Source: VXPQ01 sp965117025 (lineage in GTDB: Bacteria > Bacteroidota > Rhodothermia > Rhodothermales > VXPQ01). Taken from it: DNA of 64,000 nt. Position numbers and translations under genes: made by a program. This document shows, one piece after another, positions 33,983-42,384 of the stretch. The stretch is taken from contig OZ220746.1 of assembly GCA_965117025.1 (NCBI GenBank), forward strand, positions 310,001 to 374,000, read 5' to 3'. Numbering within the stretch: the first letter of the stretch is position 1; every line of letters starts with the position of its first letter. The notes beneath the pieces were generated by a model, which was not told the origin of the DNA, did no database searches, and worked only from the letters and a program-made list of their open reading frames with translations.

Positions 33983-34025
33983 AGGCTTGATGTTCCTTTT
34001 TCCCGAAGGACCCGCAGGCATTCCC

Positions 34026-35633
34026 TCAAGAGGCGATCCTCTCATGCGAGCCACATACGAAGGTCTCGATGCCCATGTTCTGGAACGCCGCTACTTTCGA
34101 GATCAGCGCCTTCCGTGCTGCGTCGTCATCGGGCGCATAGGCTACCTGGATATGATTCGACTTGTGGCGGGCCATCATCTGGTCACGCGAAATACCATGC
34201 AGCACAGCGTGCATAATCGGCCACTGCGATGTGGTAAGTCGCCACCGGCGCTCCGTCTCTTCCCGGGGTAATTCCACGACCGTCCCCCGCCCCACGTCTG
34301 CCTTGAGGCGACCGTCCTCGGCAAAAACACGGCTCCAGATTATCTCACCCGGCTTGCTGATCCCTTTCAGCGTTCCCCCGCCCAACCGGAAATACATGGG
34401 TGGCTGGCGTTCACTACTCGTCCCTGAATAGCCTCCTGTGAAATGTGCGGGCGGCGCAGCCCCGGAAATCTCGAAGACCCACACGAAATCTCCTTTATAG
34501 GACTCGCCCCAGCGAAGGTCGTGGAGGGTGGTCTCCGGTGGATACCCGAGTGTACACCAGAGGCGATGGGTCACCAGAGCATCCAGCCCGGCACACTCAT
34601 CGACCTCGTTGAAGTGTGGAAGCGCCGTTCCGGGATAGAGCTCGCGGGCGCCGTCGCGCGAATATACCGGCGGACGTTCCGTGTTGTTCAGAAGACCCTC
34701 CGCCAGATCGGAAGCGGGCAACAGATCCTTGAGCCCCTGCTGGTATTGGATTCCGACGAGATCGCAACCGAAATCATCAGCGATGCGAAGCACGGCGATG
34801 TACATCTTGCACTGCTGTAGCACCTGTGCTTCCGTGAGATGTTCGTCTTCGTCCGGCCCCAACTGAAAACGCACGCCATGATCTTTGAGCCACTCGAAAC
34901 AGGCCCACGCCTCTTCCTCGGCAACCTGAGTGGTTTCGTAGTACAGAGCGCTCTGGCTGAGGCGTTCTTTGAAAATTCCGACCGGGTGCAACAGTTCGTC
35001 GGGGATGATCGCATTATACATCCCCATGCATCCCTCGTCAAAAACCCCCATGATCGCCTTGTCCCGCCGAAGCTCCCCGGCCAGTCGACGACCAAGCTCC
35101 CACTCCGCATCCGGAAAGTCCAGTTCGGATGCGGGCAGCACGTGACTCAGATCGTGCGCTACGCTACCCGTTCCGAGCCAGGCGCGAAGCCCCTGCCTGA
35201 ACTTCTCGTCCGTGAAATCGTCGCTCCAGAGCGTGCTGTAAGGTACGCCGGCCTTGGCCAGACAACCGTTCATGTTAAGCATGCCGACGAGACCGGGCCA
35301 GGTTCCGCTCCAGTTGGCTACGGTCAGAATCGGCCCGCGATGGGTCGACAAACCGGGCAGGACATGATGCGAGTACTGCCACGCTGCAAAGACAATCACC
35401 AGGGGCGTGTCAGGATCAATTTGCCGAAAGACTGCCCGGCCGTGCTTCTGACTGTCAATGAAGCCATGCTTCTTGTCGGGAAGTTCCTCGTGGGCGCGTA
35501 CTGCCTGATGCCCTTCCGCCTCGATGACTCGAATGATTGCCCGTTCGACTTTCTGCTGCTCGGGCCAACATCTCTGATTGGCTGCGAGGCGCAGATCTCC
35601 ATTGGCGATAAGCGTAACGGCGTTCGTGCTCAC
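34026..35633 (-). CDS. L-fucose isomerase-like sugar isomerase
   Basis: This 535-aa protein has the fucose/arabinose isomerase domain order and family motifs: LVIVFAAWQYSHHVLPG near residue 80, the metal-binding acidic segment GVFDEGCMGMYNAIIP near residue 200, and LPHFNEVDECAGLDALVTHRL near residue 350 with likely metal-coordinating Glu/Asp. The C-terminal part has HAVLHGISRDQMMARHKSNH. It should interconvert an aldose and ketose, most likely L-fucose/L-fuculose or a relative. It begins an operon with the aldolase, and a palindromic operator lies 44 bases upstream of its ATG. A LacI-family gene is divergent to it. Confidence 0.87.
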   Translation of the reverse strand: MSTNAVTLIANGDLRLAANQRCWPEQQKVERAIIRVIEAEGHQAVRAHEELPDKKHGFIDSQKHGRAVFRQIDPDTPLVIVFAAWQYSHHVLPGLSTHRGPILTVANWSGTWPGLVGMLNMNGCLAKAGVPYSTLWSDDFTDEKFRQGLRAWLGTGSVAHDLSHVLPASELDFPDAEWELGRRLAGELRRDKAIMGVFDEGCMGMYNAIIPDELLHPVGIFKERLSQSALYYETTQVAEEEAWACFEWLKDHGVRFQLGPDEDEHLTEAQVLQQCKMYIAVLRIADDFGCDLVGIQYQQGLKDLLPASDLAEGLLNNTERPPVYSRDGARELYPGTALPHFNEVDECAGLDALVTHRLWCTLGYPPETTLHDLRWGESYKGDFVWVFEISGAAPPAHFTGGYSGTSSERQPPMYFRLGGGTLKGISKPGEIIWSRVFAEDGRLKADVGRGTVVELPREETERRWRLTTSQWPIMHAVLHGISRDQMMARHKSNHIQVAYAPDDDAARKALISKVAAFQNMGIETFVCGSHERIAS

Positions 35634-35994
35634 AAGCTTCTTCTTTCTGCGGCGTGCCGGGAAATTCGACGAGAAATGTTAATCTTAACATCTAAGAAAA
35701 AGTAGCGATTCAAGCCCATCATGTCAAGCTCTCGACGATGGCAATTTAACGCTCTGACGGCCATGAACAGAGCTTGGCGGAACCATTCCCCGGCGAGGAA
35801 TCGGCCAGGAGAAACCGGGGATATATAAAGACGATTTGGCCACTTAAACATATCGCGGGATATCCGGCGCAAAGCAAGATGAACCGAAACGGATACATCG
35901 GGAACCTGCACCATAGGAAATCATGAAAAAAGTGGTTTCTTATGCGGGCTCCTGATCCACGCCCCTTCATTCCCTTGATCGACTGCAAAGTTCG
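35634..35994. promoter_or_regulatory. Divergent promoter region between isomerase and lacI-type gene
   Basis: This 361-bp gap is the shared control region for the minus-strand isomerase/aldolase operon and the plus-strand LacI-type gene. It holds the operator-like palindrome at 35677-35690. Close to the lacI-type start, at about 35922-35947, is GAAATCA-tgaaaaaag-TGGTTTC, an imperfect inverted repeat resembling a second element found after the gene. Otherwise nothing coding is seen. Confidence 0.55.
35677..35690. promoter_or_regulatory. Candidate LacI-family operator
   Basis: The 14-mer TGTTAATCTTAACA is a perfect inverted repeat (TGTTAA / TTAACA with a 2-bp centre), the size and symmetry expected for a LacI/GalR-type half-site pair. 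It lies 44 bases upstream of the isomerase start, where a repressor would block the promoter. The divergent regulator at 35995 is the obvious candidate ligand. This is inference from sequence symmetry and position. Confidence 0.6.
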
Positions 35995-36990
35995 ATGAGC
36001 ACTATCCTGGATGTCGCCAGTCAGGCGGGTGTCAGTGCGATGACCGTCTCGCGCTACTTTAACCAACCCGACATGCTTGCGCCTGACACGCACAAAAAGG
36101 TGCGCAACGCTATTGAAAAGCTTCAATATGTCCCCAATGCGGCCGCCCGCAGCCTTGTCAACGGCTGCACGAACGCCATTGCCCTGATTCTGTCCGACAT
36201 TACCAACTCGTTTTACACCACGTTAGCCCGAGGAGTAGAAGACAGGGCGCAACAACACGGATACGCCCTCATTCTCGGCAACTCCGACGAATCGCTGGAG
36301 AAAGAACGCCGTTATCTGGACATTCTCATCTCGCGCCGCGTGGATGGCGTGCTGATTTCCTCCGCCCCGGGAAACAACCGCCACCTCGATATGCTGCACC
36401 ACCACGACATCCCGGTGGTGTTGATTGATCGTACCGTGGAGGAAATCGACGCCGATGCGGTATGGGGCGATACATTCACCGGGGGCATCCATCTGACCGA
36501 CCATCTCATCGGGCAGGGGTTCCAGGACATTGCCCTCGTGGGCGGCTGGCCTGGGGTTTCTTCTCTGGAAGAACGCCAGGCCGGATACCTTCGCGCCATG
36601 AAGGAAGCCGGCCTCGTTCCTCACGTATATCCGGGACGTACGAGCCGCCAAAGCGGCGAGGAGATCACGGAGCAACTGTTCAGGAAGAACTTGCTTCCTC
36701 GGGCCATTATCGCCGCAAACAACCACGTGGCGGTAGGAGTACTGGTTAGCCTGAGGCGCCATGGGGTCCGTGTCCCGGAGGACGTGGCGGTGGCCTGTTT
36801 CGACGATATCGAAATCGCTGCACAGATCAATCCTTTTCTGACCGTCGTCGCACAACCGGCTTACGAAATGGGGGCCCTTGCCATGGACATGCTCCTCGAA
36901 CGGATGCAGGGCTTCGACGGCCCCTCGCGCCATTGTGCGTTGCCTACGAAAATGATCGTACGGTCCTCTTCCAGTCCCCCGACACATTGA
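35995..36990 (+). CDS. LacI/GalR family transcriptional regulator
   Basis: This 331-aa repressor has an N-terminal HTH with hinge (TILDVASQAGVSAMTVSRYFN, then PNAAARSLVNGCT) and a periplasmic-binding-protein-like effector domain with ISRRVDGVLISSAPG, IALVGGWPGVSSLEERQAGY and EDVAVACFDDIEIAAQINP. It should sense a sugar or sugar-phosphate from the catabolic locus and control the divergent isomerase/aldolase operon, probably through the palindrome at 35677-35690. The start at ATG 35995 places HTH residues directly at the N-terminus, as usual. An inverted repeat at 37025-37058 follows the gene. Confidence 0.95.
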   Translation: MSTILDVASQAGVSAMTVSRYFNQPDMLAPDTHKKVRNAIEKLQYVPNAAARSLVNGCTNAIALILSDITNSFYTTLARGVEDRAQQHGYALILGNSDESLEKERRYLDILISRRVDGVLISSAPGNNRHLDMLHHHDIPVVLIDRTVEEIDADAVWGDTFTGGIHLTDHLIGQGFQDIALVGGWPGVSSLEERQAGYLRAMKEAGLVPHVYPGRTSRQSGEEITEQLFRKNLLPRAIIAANNHVAVGVLVSLRRHGVRVPEDVAVACFDDIEIAAQINPFLTVVAQPAYEMGALAMDMLLERMQGFDGPSRHCALPTKMIVRSSSSPPTH

Positions 36991-37024
36991 CGAGCAGGCG
37001 CAGATAAAGCTCCGGCGAGGCTGC

Positions 37025-37058
37025 ACCGCAGAAAATCATGAAAGAAGGTTTCTGCGGT
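37025..37058. terminator. Hairpin between convergent genes
   Basis: A perfect 10-bp inverted repeat, ACCGCAGAAA / TTTCTGCGGT, with a 14-base loop lies between the ends of the plus-strand LacI gene (36990) and the minus-strand gene ending at 37066. A bidirectional terminator is the natural reading, though no long T-run follows. The loop and inner arm share AAATCATGAAA-AAG-TTTCT with a sequence just before the lacI start. Confidence 0.6.
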
Positions 37059-37065
37059 ACCGGCC

Positions 37066-38307
37066 CTACGGTGCAAACGCGCTGCGTATCTCGTTCAGTG
37101 TTTTTCCGAGAGTCCCCACAGCGATCTGATCGAGCGCTTCTTCGCTCCCCTGTAAATGGATCGTCCGGTGCACGTGCGTCAGGGATTCCCCGGGCGCCAG
37201 CGCCACAGCCGGAGAAGAGCTTTCGAGTTCATAGAAGGGACCGAGCGGTTCAGCACCCGGCTCGGGCGGCCCATCGTTGTAACTGTTTATGATATCGCCT
37301 GCGTAGGGGTCCTCCTGGATTTCCCACATCGAGTTTACATAGTCGGTTGCCGTCTCCGACATCGTATATTGCACCAGCGTGAGCACGCGGTTGTCCGCAT
37401 CGTAGCTCCCGAACACGGGCTTGCTTCGCTTACTGGTCAGGCCGATCTTGCTGCGATACTTTCCGTCGCCGCTGAAGTAGATCACATCGTCCTCGATGAT
37501 CAGCCGGTCCGGAGGCGGCTCGCCAAAATAGGCCGCGTTGACGATGGGTCCCAATGCCTCCTCATCACCGGACTGATAAGGAATGACGACTGTGGTCGCC
37601 GGGGAAGGGGTGAACATGCCGAGAATCCAGATCGACAAGAGGCCTCCTTCTTTGGTCCAGGCCTCATCACCCGCGTTCGTGATGGTGTTGACGGATTCGA
37701 AGGCGACAACCTGGACGACGGAATCCAGCGCCACGCCCAACCCCTCGGCGACCTCAGCCCTACCTGACAGCCGGACCTCACGGTCCACCTCAAGATCGAA
37801 CGTCGTGCCGGAATAGTTTGTCAGGCGCATTGCTTTCTCGAAGACAATCCGGTCGCGCTCCTGCGCCACCACGGGGAACGGATCCCAGTCTATGGCGGCA
37901 GGCACATGCCAGTGTTCCATTTCGAACGGGTCGCCTCCCTGGAAATAGATGGAAAACTGTCCGCCTTCGGGCCCCAACCAGAAGCGATCTTCGCCTCCAA
38001 ACACATTGATGTGTTCCTGCCGCTCGCCCGAGGCAACAAGCTCCCGGTTGATCCAGCCATAGCTCATGCCATCGCTACCGGCAGCAGTACTCGTCAGGAC
38101 ACGTCCTTGCATGGCCGGGCTGACTACGACCTGGGCCTGCCCTGTTTCATCAGACAACACGACCACCTCGGTATGCTCGTTGAGAAAAGCAATATCTTCC
38201 CCAAAGGTCGCGGTCTCCGTCAAGGTGTTTTCCATCTCATCATCCGACCGGTTGCAGGATATCGACAGTACTGCAAGCAATATGCTTCCCATGATGACCT
38301 TCTTCAT
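37066..38307 (-). CDS. Secreted lipoprotein, DUF6786-like (aldose-epimerase-like fold)
   Basis: This 413-aa protein starts with a lipoprotein signal (LLAVLSISC). The body contains YGWINRELV and NVFGGEDRFWLGPEGGQFSIYF near residues 85-120, which I associate with the DUF6786 family of beta-sandwich, mutarotase-like proteins. No catalytic residue set is clear. Members occur in polysaccharide-utilisation loci. It is the last gene of a minus-strand group starting with the TonB receptor at 47485, though about 200 bases separate it from the gene upstream. It may bind or modify a carbohydrate outside the cytoplasm. The family name is from memory, so confidence in it is moderate. Confidence 0.65.
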   Translation of the reverse strand: MKKVIMGSILLAVLSISCNRSDDEMENTLTETATFGEDIAFLNEHTEVVVLSDETGQAQVVVSPAMQGRVLTSTAAGSDGMSYGWINRELVASGERQEHINVFGGEDRFWLGPEGGQFSIYFQGGDPFEMEHWHVPAAIDWDPFPVVAQERDRIVFEKAMRLTNYSGTTFDLEVDREVRLSGRAEVAEGLGVALDSVVQVVAFESVNTITNAGDEAWTKEGGLLSIWILGMFTPSPATTVVIPYQSGDEEALGPIVNAAYFGEPPPDRLIIEDDVIYFSGDGKYRSKIGLTSKRSKPVFGSYDADNRVLTLVQYTMSETATDYVNSMWEIQEDPYAGDIINSYNDGPPEPGAEPLGPFYELESSSPAVALAPGESLTHVHRTIHLQGSEEALDQIAVGTLGKTLNEIRSAFAP

Positions 38308-38503
38308 AGGTAATCCTCCTTTTCGTCGAAAAAACCAGCATGCTTTCCGTATTTACGCACAAAAGTCCCTGGAGTCAGCCGTCTTTTCACAATGCACTTC
38401 GGACGGCGCCACTCGGATGATACGATGAAAAACACCAAACACGTAATACTCCCCCTGCCCCGCGCACCCGCCAAGGGGCGTATGCATCTTATCACCGCGC
38501 CTG

Positions 38504-41245
38504 TCATGGACGAATTTCCAGCGGATAGCGGACCAGTTCCGCCGCCGACCTTTCAAAGGACGCTTCGTTACCCAAAACCAGCGTATAAGAGCCGTCATCC
38601 GGTAACCCCTCGACCTTCAGGAGCACCTCATACGGCTCGTCGTAGGGTACCGGCAACGCGGTAAGCAGCTTTTCGACGTTCACCCGGAGCGTCCGTCCGT
38701 CGAGGGAATAACTTTGGGCGGCAATTCCATCAACCCCCACGACCATATCCCGCTCCACATTGACATAGAGGCCGCCGAGTTGACGCAGTACGTCGGCGGC
38801 AGCGGCCAATCCGCCCACCTCGGCCCAGCTCGGCCCGGAGCGGAGCGGGGTTTGTGGAAACCCTTCATGATCGATGTTTTCCGGCCCCAGCCCCAGTGGA
38901 AACGTCGGAGCATTGTATATCCCGTTCTCGACGTGCTGAGGAAGGGTAATCAGCGCAAGCGAGGAACGGGCGGCCGCCACCCCTCGCTCGACCAGATCCT
39001 GCCGCCCGGTAAGCAACCCGAGTCGGACCAGTATCCCGGCGAACCGGTGGTCACGCTGATCCAGCCATTCGGCATCGCCGATCTGCGAAGAGAAGCCCCC
39101 GAAAGGATAGGCCGTAATGATATAGTGCGGCGCCCACACCGTTTGCAGAAAACTGGCATAATCCGCGACGGCCTCGGCCGCTTCAAGGTAATGGGATTCC
39201 CCGGTTACTTCATAGAGCGAAACAAAACCCTGCAAGGCCCACGACATCGACATGGCGTTGCGCGGCGGCTGGCCTGTCCGCGAATCGAAGAAGGTTTCGG
39301 CCTTGACGGCACAGGAGTAAAGCGCCTCGAAATCCACCCATTTCTGTTGAGGCATTACATCATCTATCAGAAACTGAGCGGCGCGTTTGGCTGCTTGCAG
39401 GAATTTCTCTTCGCCGGTAGCGCGATAAAGTTCACTGAGTACCCACGCATGCGCTCCGCCATCGGCGTTCCAGCGCATGCTCGGACGAGGTTCGAGGTGC
39501 TCGGTGAACCAGGCGGGCACGCTGCCTTCGGGCTGCATATGGGCTATGAGAAAGTCGCCATACCGCTGGACGTAATCCAGAATACGCGGGTCTTTCTGAT
39601 AGAGACGATAGACCTCCATCAGATAACCCGCAGTCACACTGGCCGATGCCGTCTGATAGTCCCCCTCTTCCCAGTTCCAGTAGGTTCGGGTTTCGTCCGG
39701 ATCGTACCCCTCGGTCGGAAACCGCCAGAGGCTGCCTATCCAACGCTTCTCGTTCAGATCGTAGAGGGAGGGAAACAAACCCTCATGCTGCGGCGCCATG
39801 AGGGCCAGGTTGACCATACGGCGAGCCTTGTCGATGAGTGAGGGGTCTCCAAGCCGCTCGCCCCAATAATAGAATCCGGTGGCATCCGCCACGTTATTCC
39901 ACCAGGCTGTATTGTATGTCAGATGAAACCACTGCGGCGCTGTGAGCCGCAGCGCCCCTACCGGCTGACCCTCCATTTCCCACTGCTGCCAGGAATTCCA
40001 GGTATCCGGTCCTTCAGGGTCCCGGTGGACCATGACGGGCTTCCCGTCTTCAAACTCGACAGTAAAACCTTTATAGGCCAAAGATGCCGGATACGCAATC
40101 GAGGCATACTCGGCGAATGGCATCGCCTGGGGGCGGGGACGCTGGAAATAGTGCCTCCCGTAACGGTCCCAGAGATACGTGGCCGCCCCCTGGTATCCCC
40201 GGTAAGGCGAGGCTTCGGCGTCCAGGATGAGATCCATCCCGTAACGCACCTCGTTGTCGGAAAGCGTACGAACGAGGGTTCCACCCGCGTTTTCATGACG
40301 CCAGTAGACGTGCTGCTCCGTGATCGCGTCCATGACGCCATACGCCAGCAGCGGGTGATTCGTCATCCCGGAGGCAAGTTCCAGATCCAACACGGCCGGC
40401 ATGGATATCCTGGACGAGTCGATAGGAACGCCGAAAATCCAGGGGTGCTTTTGAGGTCGCGCGTGCTGCCCGTATACAATGTGCTCGTTGATCTGGTCAA
40501 GATCGGGTATCAGGGCTGCAAACACGCTCCCGGTCTGCACGATGGCCGCGGGCGCAAAGAAGGCGCGATCGCCGATAACATCGCCGGGAGATCGCTTGTA
40601 GGCCGGAGCATGGCTGAAATCCGGGGATCCCGCCTCGGCGAAGGCAAATGGGGAAAACAGATATTCCAATTGCGGCGGATCGTCCTGGAGCACCCCCTGC
40701 ACGTCGACGTGGATGATGTTTCTTCCCCGTTGCAGGCTCACGGTCTGCTCGACGCGCACCATAGGGGTTTCCCCGGTAAGCACCACCTGTACTTCCTCGG
40801 GAGTTTCTTGGCTCACATGCACCGTACGGAGTACTTCGGGAACGATCACGCGGTACTCCTCCGCAATGCGCAGGGCCCGACCCTGCTCGTTGGAGCGATC
40901 CAGGTACAGTGCGGTGGTAGTGTGCGGGCGCGGGTTGGGAGGACGAAACGCCTCGGCCACAAGCACCCATTGCCCGGCCTGCGCGGCAAAGAAGGCCTGG
41001 TCGACGCCTTCGGGGCTCGGCGTGAATCGGGCTTTAACGAGGCCGTTGTCGATCTCGATGTACCCGTCGATCTCACGTACTTCGACCGGGTTGGTCTGAG
41101 ACGCCGCCCGTTGAGCAGATCCGCCAAATACGGTGGCGGCAAGAAGAAGGACAGCAACGGCACTTCGCCATCGAGGCCCCGCCGTGCAGCGACGCGCCGG
41201 TCGCGCGGCGACGCGGGATGCGTTCGCCAGAGAGATCAGTTCCAT
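38504..41245 (-). CDS. Large secreted glycoside-type hydrolase candidate (six-hairpin-like)
   Basis: This 913-aa protein has an N-terminal signal (AVLLLAATVFGGSAQRAASQ), then an N-terminal beta-sandwich (residues 50-330), and an alpha/alpha-toroid-like region (about 400-820) with repeated helical hairpins such as ADGGAHAWVLSELYRATGEEKFLQAA and NAMSMSWALQGFVSLYEVTGESHYLEAA. The layout is typical of glycosidases and lyases of the six-hairpin superfamily. Acidic and aromatic residues are abundant in the toroid, but I cannot point to a catalytic pair. It is downstream of the PorV/TonB genes and probably acts on the same polysaccharide. The family is not assigned. Confidence 0.6.
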   Translation of the reverse strand: MELISLANASRVAARPARRCTAGPRWRSAVAVLLLAATVFGGSAQRAASQTNPVEVREIDGYIEIDNGLVKARFTPSPEGVDQAFFAAQAGQWVLVAEAFRPPNPRPHTTTALYLDRSNEQGRALRIAEEYRVIVPEVLRTVHVSQETPEEVQVVLTGETPMVRVEQTVSLQRGRNIIHVDVQGVLQDDPPQLEYLFSPFAFAEAGSPDFSHAPAYKRSPGDVIGDRAFFAPAAIVQTGSVFAALIPDLDQINEHIVYGQHARPQKHPWIFGVPIDSSRISMPAVLDLELASGMTNHPLLAYGVMDAITEQHVYWRHENAGGTLVRTLSDNEVRYGMDLILDAEASPYRGYQGAATYLWDRYGRHYFQRPRPQAMPFAEYASIAYPASLAYKGFTVEFEDGKPVMVHRDPEGPDTWNSWQQWEMEGQPVGALRLTAPQWFHLTYNTAWWNNVADATGFYYWGERLGDPSLIDKARRMVNLALMAPQHEGLFPSLYDLNEKRWIGSLWRFPTEGYDPDETRTYWNWEEGDYQTASASVTAGYLMEVYRLYQKDPRILDYVQRYGDFLIAHMQPEGSVPAWFTEHLEPRPSMRWNADGGAHAWVLSELYRATGEEKFLQAAKRAAQFLIDDVMPQQKWVDFEALYSCAVKAETFFDSRTGQPPRNAMSMSWALQGFVSLYEVTGESHYLEAAEAVADYASFLQTVWAPHYIITAYPFGGFSSQIGDAEWLDQRDHRFAGILVRLGLLTGRQDLVERGVAAARSSLALITLPQHVENGIYNAPTFPLGLGPENIDHEGFPQTPLRSGPSWAEVGGLAAAADVLRQLGGLYVNVERDMVVGVDGIAAQSYSLDGRTLRVNVEKLLTALPVPYDEPYEVLLKVEGLPDDGSYTLVLGNEASFERSAAELVRYPLEIRP

Positions 41246-41287
41246 ACGTGCTCGGAATTGGTTGGCGGTATCTTGAAGACAGGAGCC

Positions 41288-42331
41288 CTACCGTCCGAAA
41301 GCCAGCGAGAACATATGGGTGTATCCGAGCACGCCGAAGTCCCACCATGCATAGTTGACGGCGATGCCCCCGGCGCTGGTGGTAACCTTCAGGCCGGCCC
41401 CAAGGGTAAGGCCTTCCTCGTCGTAATTGAACCGGTACCCTGCCCGTAGCAAAAGCAGGTCCCGAAAGACGTACTCCGTCCCTGCGTTTACCTTTTCGGG
41501 GCCGTCGTTCGGATGAACGAACTCGCCGGCGAAGGTCCAGGCATGCGGGTTGCCTTCCCCGGCCTCAATCACGTCGTAGGCAGCGCCTATGCTGAAATTC
41601 ACAGGCATCCGCACGTTGGCGGGTTCGTAGCCTATGCGCTCGTCGAACTCGGCGATTTGGGTGTCGGGGCCGATATTTTTGCCGACCATGGTTAGACGAA
41701 GACTGCGGAGGCCTGTGTAAAAGACCGTACCCACATCGACGGCCCACGCGCCGACGTTGGCATCATCAAGCGTCTCGGAAATGTATTTGGCGTTGGCGCC
41801 AAAATAAAGACGGTCCGTGATGCGGCGGGCATAGCTGACCCCCGCCACGAGATTATGGGCGGAAACCGTACCCAGGTCGGTGAGCACCTCCGATCGCCCG
41901 GTAGGCACTCCCTGGTCCAGAATGGGACGGTTTTCGGTCCTCGGCATGTCTCCGTAATCAAGGTAGAAGACGTGAACGCCTACGGTGCCTATGCCCTCGA
42001 ATTGCTTGAGAGCGGCGGCGCTCTGATAAGCAATATCGGCAAACCATTGCACGTGAGAAATCGCCACATTGAAATTCTCAACGTTCACGGTCGAGGCCGG
42101 ATTGGTGAATACCGTGGCGGCGTCCGCGTAGCCTGCGGAAGACAGGATGCCGCCAATGCCCGCCTGGCGTGCGCTTGTGGGCAGCTTCAAAAACTGAAAA
42201 CCGGATTGCCCGACCCGCTGAAAAGAGGGCGATTCGACACCAGTGCCTACGTCAGGCTCGATTTGCCCATGGGCCGGATGCACCGCCAGAAACAGGATCG
42301 ATGCACAGGCGAGTGAGGCATATTTTTTCAT
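41288..42331 (-). CDS. PorV/PorQ family outer-membrane protein
   Basis: This 347-aa protein carries a signal peptide (MKKYASLACASILFLAVHPAHGQ) and the PorV/PorQ pattern: SGFQFLKLPTSARQAGIGG near the N-terminus, ADAATVFTNPAST, then beta-strand pairs to the C-terminus TLGAGLKVTTSAGGIAVNYAWWDFG. PorV shuttles or anchors type IX secretion cargo at the outer membrane, while other paralogues are general FadL-like barrels. It follows a protein with a C-terminal sorting-like domain, which fits a surface-display system. ATG 42331 is chosen over an upstream TTG because the signal begins there. Confidence 0.9.
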   Translation of the reverse strand: MKKYASLACASILFLAVHPAHGQIEPDVGTGVESPSFQRVGQSGFQFLKLPTSARQAGIGGILSSAGYADAATVFTNPASTVNVENFNVAISHVQWFADIAYQSAAALKQFEGIGTVGVHVFYLDYGDMPRTENRPILDQGVPTGRSEVLTDLGTVSAHNLVAGVSYARRITDRLYFGANAKYISETLDDANVGAWAVDVGTVFYTGLRSLRLTMVGKNIGPDTQIAEFDERIGYEPANVRMPVNFSIGAAYDVIEAGEGNPHAWTFAGEFVHPNDGPEKVNAGTEYVFRDLLLLRAGYRFNYDEEGLTLGAGLKVTTSAGGIAVNYAWWDFGVLGYTHMFSLAFGR

Positions 42332-42384
42332 CTTGGCTACCCCCGGTAGAAAGTCTCGGCGTTCAGACGACGTTACGGTTTTAC

